A DNA stretch of 64,000 nucleotides. It comes from Gordonia polyisoprenivorans NBRC 16320 = JCM 10675. GTDB lineage: Bacteria; Actinomycetota; Actinomycetes; Mycobacteriales; Mycobacteriaceae. The stretch lies in NCBI RefSeq assembly GCF_000241325.1, contig NZ_BAEI01000054.1:1-64000 (forward strand). Reading direction: 5' to 3'. Shown one piece after another: positions 57,692 to 64,000 of this stretch (positions are counted from its first letter, which is position 1; every line of letters begins with the position of its first letter). The position numbers were made by a program, and so were the translations under genes. The notes under the pieces were generated by a model. That model searched no databases and was not told where the DNA came from. It was given only the letters and a program-made list of their open reading frames with translations.

Positions 57692-59268
57692 TGCACGCGA
57701 CGCCCTGGCCCCCCGAACTCGCCGAGAAGTACCGCACGACAGGTGCCTGGACGGGCGAGAACTTCGACGACATCCTCACCACGCGAGCCCGCGACCGGCG
57801 TTTCGCCGACAAGATCGCCGTCGTCGACGACGAGCGCTCGCTGACCTACGCCGAGTTGGACGAACGCGTCGAGCGGCTGGCGGCCGGGCTGGTCGGCCTG
57901 GGTATCGCAGTCGACGACCGGGTGATCGTGCAGATCCCGAACTCGGTGGCCTACGTCGAGGCGGTGTTCGCGTTGTTCCGCGTACGCGCCCTGCCCGTCT
58001 TCGGATTGCCCGCCCACCGCGAGACCGAACTGGTCGGCATCGCCCGCTCGGCCGCAGCGGTGGCGATCATCTCTCCGGCGAGCGGTCGCGGCGTCGACTA
58101 CCGGGCTCTGGCACAACGCGTGGCCGACGCGGTCGACTCGGTGCGGCTGCTCATCGACTCGGACACTTTCGAGGAGCTCTGGGCGCAACCGCTCGAGCAT
58201 CCTCGCGCCGATCCCGAGCAGCTCGGCTTCCTGCAGCTCTCCGGCGGCAGTACCGGAGTGCCGAAGCTGATCCCGCGCACGGCTGCCGATTACCTGTACA
58301 GCGTGCGGCGCAGCAATGAGGTCTGCGGTGTCGACGAGAACACGGTCTATCTCGTCGTGTTGCCCGCCGCGCACAATTTCCCGATGAGTTCGCCGGGCAT
58401 CCTCGGTGCGCTGTATGCCGGCGCGACGGTGGTGCTCTCGCCGAGCCCGACGCCGTCGGTCGCCTGGGAACTCGTTGCGCGCGAACGGGTCACCATGGTG
58501 GGCCTGGTGCCACCGCTGGCCCGGCTGTGGACCGAGACTGCCGAGGCCGGTACCTCGCTGGACCTGTCGAGTCTGCAGACCGTGCAGGTCGGCGGCGCGC
58601 GGTGTCCCGACGAGTTGGCGCGGCGGATCGGCCCCGCTCTGGGGGTGCGGCTGCAGCAGGTGTTCGGGATGGCCGAGGGTCTGGTCTGCTACACGCGGCT
58701 CGACGATCCCGACGACCAGATCACCTCCACGCAGGGCAGACCGATGTCGTCGCTGGACGAGCTGCGGCTGGTCGACGAGCACGGGGCGCCGGTCACCGAC
58801 GGTCCGGGTTTCCTGGAAACCCAGGGCCCCTACACGATTCGCTCCTACTGGCGCGACGCGAGCCCGGAGTCGTTTGCCGCCGACGGGTGGTATCGCACCG
58901 GTGACGTCGTCGAACTGACCGCGCAGGGCAACCTCGTGGTGCGGGGGCGGGCCGCCGACCGCATCAATCGCGGCGGTGAGAAGGTCTCGGCCGAACAGGT
59001 CGAGGAGCATCTGCTGGCCCACCCGGCTGTCCGCGACGCCATCGTCGTCGCCGCGTCCGACACGTACCTGGGCGAGCGCACCTGTGCCTATGTGGTGCCC
59101 GTCGACACCGACGACCCACCCACCCTGGCGGGCCTGCGCGCCTTCGTCCGCAACTCCGGCCTCGCCGAATGGAAGCTCCCCGACGCCATCGAGGTGATCG
59201 AGGCGTTCCCCGAGACCGGGGTGGGTAAGGTCAGCCGAAAGAAGTTGCGGGAGTTGCTCACCCGCTGA
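57691..59268 (+). CDS. entE: 2,3-dihydroxybenzoate-AMP ligase
   Basis: A 525-residue stand-alone aryl-acid adenylating enzyme. Diagnostic features are the start WPPELAEKYRTTGAWTGENF, P-loop QLSGGSTGVPKLIPRT, and the aryl-acid marker Asn in PAAHNFPMSSPG (where alpha-amino-acid domains have Asp235). Others are FGMAEGLVCYTRLDDP, YRTGDVVEL and RINRGGEKVSAEQVEEHLLAHP. It activates DHB and loads an aryl carrier protein. No carrier domain is in this window except the NRPS PCP, so the ArCP must be encoded to the right. It converges with the MFS gene (9-bp gap). Confidence 0.93.
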   Translation: MHATPWPPELAEKYRTTGAWTGENFDDILTTRARDRRFADKIAVVDDERSLTYAELDERVERLAAGLVGLGIAVDDRVIVQIPNSVAYVEAVFALFRVRALPVFGLPAHRETELVGIARSAAAVAIISPASGRGVDYRALAQRVADAVDSVRLLIDSDTFEELWAQPLEHPRADPEQLGFLQLSGGSTGVPKLIPRTAADYLYSVRRSNEVCGVDENTVYLVVLPAAHNFPMSSPGILGALYAGATVVLSPSPTPSVAWELVARERVTMVGLVPPLARLWTETAEAGTSLDLSSLQTVQVGGARCPDELARRIGPALGVRLQQVFGMAEGLVCYTRLDDPDDQITSTQGRPMSSLDELRLVDEHGAPVTDGPGFLETQGPYTIRSYWRDASPESFAADGWYRTGDVVELTAQGNLVVRGRAADRINRGGEKVSAEQVEEHLLAHPAVRDAIVVAASDTYLGERTCAYVVPVDTDDPPTLAGLRAFVRNSGLAEWKLPDAIEVIEAFPETGVGKVSRKKLRELLTR

Positions 59269-59277
59269 CCGTGCGGG

Positions 59278-60609
59278 TCAGGACACGGGGATCGCGGTCG
59301 GGCGTTCGCCGCGCACGCGCACCAGCGAGCGCAGGACCACCGCGCAGATCAGCGACAGGACCAGCAGCGTCAGCCCGAAGTAGATCACCGCGTCGGAGGC
59401 CACCCAGATGGCTCCGTACGCTCCGGCGACCAGCGAGCCGACCGTCACCCCGCCCACCTCCTGCGCCATCCAGATCCCGTTCACGCGACCGAGCAGTGGA
59501 CCTGGGGTGTGTTGCTGGATCAAGGTGTAGCGCAGCACCTCCTGGACGGATTCGAAGTACCCGACGACGACGAGCAGGCCGAGCATCAGCCACGCGTAGG
59601 GCGCGAGTCCGAAAGCGATCATGATGACGAAGGTCAGCGTGAGCGCGGCCAGCAACACCACGCCCGGCCGTCGGAGTCCGCCGAGCCAACCGCTGGTGAT
59701 CGCGCCCAGCATCGCGCCGGTAGCCACCGCGGCGAACAGCAGGCCGGTGATCGAGGCGTTTCCGTCGAATCGCTGCGCCACGAGCGCCGGCAACAGGGCG
59801 ACGATGCCCGGCGCGAACATCGCCAGCGTGCCCACCGCCATCACCGCGGTGATCACCCGCCGGGTGCGCAGGAACCGCCACAGGGACGGTGTCGTGGCGG
59901 CGGTGGTTTCGACGGTCGTCGTGTCGTCCGGGGTGCGGTCGCGGGGCTCCTCGTCGGCGCGCTCCGATCGGTCGCCGAGAATCGCCGCATCCGGTGGGAG
60001 ACTCGGCAATCCGAGAAGGATGAGCACCGCCACCGTGGCAACCACCGCGGCGGTGACGTAGGCCCACTGCACGCCGGCCGCGCCGATGATGAATCCGGCG
60101 ATCCCGGGGGAGACCGCCGAGCCCAGACGAACACTGAACGCCCCGAGCGCACCGACCGAGGGGAGGTGTCTCCTGTCGATCAGCGTCGGTATGGCCGCCA
60201 TCAGCGCGGCAATGGACAGTGCCCCGATGAGCCCGTCGGTCACGGCCAACACATAGAGCACCGGTAGCGCCGCAGCCTGACCGAACACGCCGAAGGCATT
60301 GGCGGCCAACCCCATGAAGGCGAGCGCGGCCGCGCTGCGCCCGACGAGGATCAGTGACCGGCGATCGAACCGGTCGGCGAGGACACCGCCGAGGGGCATG
60401 CCGAGGAACGTCGCGAGGCCGGTGACCGCGGTGGCGGTGCCGACCTGCATCGACGATCCGGTCAGGTTGTACACCTGCACCGGCACCGACACCAGCAGCA
60501 TGCCGATCCCCACGAGGGAGATCAACCGGGCCACGAAGATCCGTCGGAAGGGCACGCTCACCCGTAGCGGGGTGATGTCGATGAGCACTGCTCGGACGGC
60601 TGCGGCCAT
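59278..60609 (-). CDS. MFS siderophore exporter (EntS-like)
   Basis: A 443-residue major facilitator protein with about twelve hydrophobic segments and the family motif GGVLADRFDRRSLI between helices 2 and 3. A central cytoplasmic loop rich in Asp, Glu and Thr lies near residues 210-240. It resembles EntS, which exports enterobactin. The ATG at 60609 shares one base with the NRPS stop (TGATG), so translation is coupled to siderophore assembly. The frame is open upstream, but that part is a shadow of the NRPS. Confidence 0.88.
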   Translation of the reverse strand: MAAAVRAVLIDITPLRVSVPFRRIFVARLISLVGIGMLLVSVPVQVYNLTGSSMQVGTATAVTGLATFLGMPLGGVLADRFDRRSLILVGRSAAALAFMGLAANAFGVFGQAAALPVLYVLAVTDGLIGALSIAALMAAIPTLIDRRHLPSVGALGAFSVRLGSAVSPGIAGFIIGAAGVQWAYVTAAVVATVAVLILLGLPSLPPDAAILGDRSERADEEPRDRTPDDTTTVETTAATTPSLWRFLRTRRVITAVMAVGTLAMFAPGIVALLPALVAQRFDGNASITGLLFAAVATGAMLGAITSGWLGGLRRPGVVLLAALTLTFVIMIAFGLAPYAWLMLGLLVVVGYFESVQEVLRYTLIQQHTPGPLLGRVNGIWMAQEVGGVTVGSLVAGAYGAIWVASDAVIYFGLTLLVLSLICAVVLRSLVRVRGERPTAIPVS

Positions 60610-63600
60610 CAGTTCTCTCCAGGTGTCGGGGTCGTGTCGTTCTCGGTGAGTGTCGTGAGCGCGGCGACCCATCGATCGGCCAGTGCGGCCACCGTATCGT
60701 CGTCGACCACGCCGGGCTGCGACACCCATGTGGCACTCAGTTGCGGACCGTCGGGCCCGTCGAGGGTGACCACGTTGATGATCAGGCCGTAGCCGGCGGG
60801 CATGAGCTCGCCGGGGCCGATCTCCGCCGATTCCGGGGCCATGGCCCATCCGTCGAACTCGAAGGACCGGTATCGGCCCAGATAGTTGAATTCGATGGCG
60901 GCCGAGGGCAGATCGATCCCGGCCACATGGCGCAGGAGGCCGTAGCCGAGTCCGCCGTCGGGGATCTCGGCACGGGTGGCGGCCAGCGCGCGCGCCTGTT
61001 GGGCGGCATCGGATCCGCCGCCGACGACAACCGGATGCACGGCGGTGAACCATCCGACGCTGCCGGTGAGGTCGGCACCGGGTACGGCCTGCTCCTCGCG
61101 GCCGTGCCCCTCGAGGTCGACGAGTGTCGGCGCGGGTAGTGCGGCACCCAATGCACCGAGCAACACGTCGTCGATACCGACCCGCAGCCGTGCCGGCAAC
61201 GGACCCAGGACGGCTCGCGCGACCGGCGTGTCGACGGTGACCCGATGCCGGTGGGCGTGGACCTCGCGATCGATGTCCGGGGCCGGTGGCCGCGAGAACA
61301 CAGGCGCGGTCGCCGAGGCGGTGAGCCGCTGCCACAGGGGGAGTTCGCCGCGGCGATCGGCTGCCACCAATTCGGTTGCCCAACCGGCGAATCCGGCCGG
61401 AACCGGGCCGAGGGAGACCGGCTGACCGGCGACGATCTGGGTGTAGGCGGCGATCAGTTCGGGGACGACCACACGCCACGAGACGCCGTCGACGACGAGA
61501 TGGTGGATCTGCAGGAGCAGACGTCCGGGTTCGTCTCCGAAGTCCAGCCACACCACCGACATCATCACGCCGGCCGCCGGGTCGAGGTGCTCGCGTGCCC
61601 GCTGCGCCACCGCCATGACATCGCGGTCGGTCTCCCGGCGCACCGGAACGGGTGCCGAATCGGCGGGAATGTCGAAACGCCAGGGGTTTTCGTCGGCGAC
61701 GAGTCGTGCCCGCAGCATCGCGTGCCGCGTCGTGAGTGCCGCCAGAGCGCCGGAGAGGGCCTCCACATCGAGTCCGACGGGCACGGTGAGCAATGCCGAC
61801 TGATGGAATCCGGTGACGAGCCGGGCATCGGATCCGGCGAGCGACTGCAGCCAGCGCACGATCGGGGAGGCCGGGACCGGGCCCGACTCGAGACGCGGCA
61901 GAGCCGCGGCTTCGGTGGCCTGCCCCGCCACGGGGACGCGCAGGCGTGCGGCGAGTTCGGCCGGGGTGCGATGGGTCATCACATCGCGGGGGCCGACCAC
62001 GAAGTTCGCTGCACGCAATCGCGCGACGAGCTGCATCGCCACGATGCTGTCACCGCCGAGTTCGGCGAAGTCGTCGTCGATGCCGATCTCGTCCGCGGCG
62101 AGATCGAGCACCTCGGCGAAGGCCTCGCAGATGCGTTGCTGCTCGGGTGTTTCCGGCGTGCGGATGACCCGATCGAACGACGGCTCCGGTAGTGATCGAC
62201 GGTCGATCTTCCCATTGCTCAGGGTGGGGAATGTCGCGCAGATGACCACAACCGCGGGCACCATGTAGTCGGGTAGTGAGGACCGTAGCCGCGCGCGGAT
62301 GAGGGAGGCCTCGGGTGTCCGATCCCGGGCCGGCACCACGTACCCGATCAGATGACCGCCCCGGGCCACCGCGATCGCGGCCGAGACGTCGGCATCGGCG
62401 AGCATCGCCGCCTCGACGTCGCCGAGTTCGACGCGGTGCCCGCGTATCTTCACCTGATCGTCGCCACGACCGCGATACTCGATCGCCGCCTCGCCCGGTC
62501 CGTTCTCACCTGCGGTCGTCCAGCGCACCACGTCGCCGGTGCGATACATCCGGGTGCCGTCGCCGGCGATCGGGTCGGCGACGAACCGCTCGGCGGTCAG
62601 TTCACCACGCGCGAGGTAGCCGCGGGCCAAACCGGCACCGGCGAGGTACAACTCGCCGTCGACGCCGTCGGCGACCGGCAGCAGATGGTCGTCGAGGACG
62701 TAGGCGCGCACCCCGTCGACCGGATGGCCGATCACCGGTCGGGGCGTGTCGGACACCCGCGCGACGAGCGCGTCGACGGTGCCCTCGGTGGGGCCGTAGA
62801 GGTTGTAGGCGTCGGAGTCCGGTAACGCGCGCAGCGCCTCCCACTGTTCGCCGGAGATCGCTTCACCACCGAAACCGATTGCGGCCATCGACCTCTCGAC
62901 GCCGCCGAGCTGCCGAAGATGTGACGGGGTGAGTTCGAGGAAGTCCCACCGCTGCTCGAGGAGGGTGGCCGCGAGAGCCTGCGCGTCGCGCTGGACCTCG
63001 TCGTCGACGATGCTCACCTCGTGGCCGTCGAGCAACCACAACTGCGGCTGCCAGGAGGCGTCGAAGGCCAGCGACCACGCATGCCCGACTCGCAGCCGCT
63101 CGCGGCCGGTGCGCGCCACCGCAGGCCGGTGCAGCATCCGGCGGTGGCTGGCGAACAGGTTGCTCAACCCCCGGTGGGTGATCACCACGCCCTTGGGTGT
63201 CCCGGTCGATCCGGACGTGAAGATGAGATAGGCGGGATGCTCGGGATGGATCGGGGTGCTGCGTATCTCCGGCCCCCACGACGCCTCGTCCCCGCGGGGT
63301 GCGAGGAGATCGTCGTCGAGGCGGTCGATGATGCGTTGCGGCCGGGCGGCCTCGATCATCGCCGCCACCCGGTGAGCGGGGGTGTCGGGCTCGATCGGCA
63401 GGTACGCCGCACCGGCATAGAGGACACCGAAGATCGTCTCCATCGCGGTGATCCCGCGCGGGAGCCGGACGACGACGACGTCCTCGGCGCCGATCCCGGC
63501 GCCGATCAATCGGGCGGCGATCAGCCGGACCCGGTCGTGCAACTCGCCGAAGGTGCGTCGCCCGTCCGGCCCGCGCAGCGCCGGCGCCGACGGGTCCCGC

Positions 63601-64000
63601 TCGACCGCGGCGTCGAGCAGCACGTCGAACGTGGTCGGTTCGGGGCCGGGCCGGTACAGCTCCCGGCGCTCCCGGGCGGTCCGGATGTCCAACTGACGCA
63701 ACGGCGTATCGGGCCGCGCCGCCATGAACTCAAGAATCGTCACGAGCCGCCGTGCCATGGCCTCGACGGTCGGCCGGTCGAACAGGTCGGTGCTGTATTC
63801 GATGACCCCGCCCACACGTGCCCCGCTCGATCCTGCGGTGGTCGCGTCACCCGAGGTCGAGTCCTCGGTGAAGTCGAACGACAGATCGAACTTCGCGGTC
63901 GTCGGTGCGGGCAGCGAGGCGGGGGGATTGCGCTCCGGATCACCGCCGGGCAGCACGCCGTCGACGTAGACCACCATCGTCTGGAACAACGGGTTCATCG
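60609..64000 (-). CDS. NRPS module C(partial)-A-PCP-E, 5' end beyond the window
   Basis: At least 1130 residues of a non-ribosomal peptide synthetase. It begins inside a condensation domain (NPLFQTMVVYVDG), so the gene continues past the right edge. An adenylation domain (about 120-610) has IFTSGSTGTPKGV, NLYGPTEGTV, YRTGDVVRW, DDQVKIRGHRVELGDVE and SNGKIDRR. A carrier domain follows with Ser651 in LGGDSIVAM. The C-terminal part (about 720-1115) is an epimerisation domain, shown by HHLVVDGVSW (about 829), VGWFTAVHPV and the FNYLGR motif. No thioesterase follows. The last amino acid would be delivered in the D form. Linked DHB genes and this module suit a heterobactin-like siderophore (inference). 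Confidence 0.92.
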   Translation of the reverse strand, partial: MNPLFQTMVVYVDGVLPGGDPERNPPASLPAPTTAKFDLSFDFTEDSTSGDATTAGSSGARVGGVIEYSTDLFDRPTVEAMARRLVTILEFMAARPDTPLRQLDIRTARERRELYRPGPEPTTFDVLLDAAVERDPSAPALRGPDGRRTFGELHDRVRLIAARLIGAGIGAEDVVVVRLPRGITAMETIFGVLYAGAAYLPIEPDTPAHRVAAMIEAARPQRIIDRLDDDLLAPRGDEASWGPEIRSTPIHPEHPAYLIFTSGSTGTPKGVVITHRGLSNLFASHRRMLHRPAVARTGRERLRVGHAWSLAFDASWQPQLWLLDGHEVSIVDDEVQRDAQALAATLLEQRWDFLELTPSHLRQLGGVERSMAAIGFGGEAISGEQWEALRALPDSDAYNLYGPTEGTVDALVARVSDTPRPVIGHPVDGVRAYVLDDHLLPVADGVDGELYLAGAGLARGYLARGELTAERFVADPIAGDGTRMYRTGDVVRWTTAGENGPGEAAIEYRGRGDDQVKIRGHRVELGDVEAAMLADADVSAAIAVARGGHLIGYVVPARDRTPEASLIRARLRSSLPDYMVPAVVVICATFPTLSNGKIDRRSLPEPSFDRVIRTPETPEQQRICEAFAEVLDLAADEIGIDDDFAELGGDSIVAMQLVARLRAANFVVGPRDVMTHRTPAELAARLRVPVAGQATEAAALPRLESGPVPASPIVRWLQSLAGSDARLVTGFHQSALLTVPVGLDVEALSGALAALTTRHAMLRARLVADENPWRFDIPADSAPVPVRRETDRDVMAVAQRAREHLDPAAGVMMSVVWLDFGDEPGRLLLQIHHLVVDGVSWRVVVPELIAAYTQIVAGQPVSLGPVPAGFAGWATELVAADRRGELPLWQRLTASATAPVFSRPPAPDIDREVHAHRHRVTVDTPVARAVLGPLPARLRVGIDDVLLGALGAALPAPTLVDLEGHGREEQAVPGADLTGSVGWFTAVHPVVVGGGSDAAQQARALAATRAEIPDGGLGYGLLRHVAGIDLPSAAIEFNYLGRYRSFEFDGWAMAPESAEIGPGELMPAGYGLIINVVTLDGPDGPQLSATWVSQPGVVDDDTVAALADRWVAALTTLTENDTTPTPGEN

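Overview
The window is a high-GC chromosomal segment of a mycolic-acid actinobacterium (order Mycobacteriales), most likely Gordonia or a close relative. The main support is a backbone from 16.6 kb to 55.1 kb that follows the order I recall for Mycobacterium tuberculosis Rv1473-Rv1496: ABC-F ATPase, AcnR-type TetR, aconitase, Rv1476-like protein, RipA, MoxR, DUF58, VWA protein, FabG1(MabA), InhA, ferrochelatase, Rv1486c-like protein, NfeD, SPFH protein, TVP38 protein, MutA, MutB and MeaB. MabA/InhA point to mycolate synthesis. No tRNA, rRNA, IS element, prophage or CRISPR array was seen.

Three accessory blocks are attached to this backbone, and all three carry sites resembling the actinobacterial iron box (IdeR/DmdR type, TTAGGTTAGGCTAACCTAA). 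Block A (1-16.5 kb) holds five glycosyltransferase genes (one encoding two GT2 domains), two paralogous Wzx-like flippases, a multi-spanning membrane protein, a small membrane protein and a GH16 lipoprotein. Embedded among them are a GriI/GriH-like pair, predicted to make 3-amino-4-hydroxybenzoate, and a free-standing A-PCP-TE protein. Most genes overlap by 4 nt. Iron boxes lie in the divergent control region at 8.66-8.78 kb and at 16.51 kb. My reading, an inference, is that block A makes and exports an iron-starvation-induced glycan or glycoconjugate carrying an aminophenol-type iron ligand.

Block B (18.3-29.7 kb) sits between the Rv1473 and Rv1474c homologues. It contains an acyl-CoA ligase divergent from a large SARP/NB-ARC/TPR regulator, a membrane protein, and a tightly coupled five-gene minus-strand operon behind an iron box: GMC oxidase, ThDP enzyme, SRPBCC protein, KAS III-like enzyme and aminotransferase. 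This looks like an uncharacterised small-molecule pathway.

Block C (55.2 kb to the right edge) is a catecholate siderophore locus: ferric-siderophore binding lipoprotein, EntA, EntB (isochorismatase only), EntE, an EntS-like MFS exporter and a truncated NRPS ending in an epimerisation domain. It resembles heterobactin-type loci of Gordonia and Rhodococcus. The divergent EntB/EntE promoters appear leaderless and are covered by one iron box.

Within the backbone, a textbook AcnR operator lies upstream of acn, the ripB and mazEF4 positions of M. tuberculosis are empty, and a DUF3097 gene, an esterase with a GQG-repeat insert and a SatD-like regulator operon are present.
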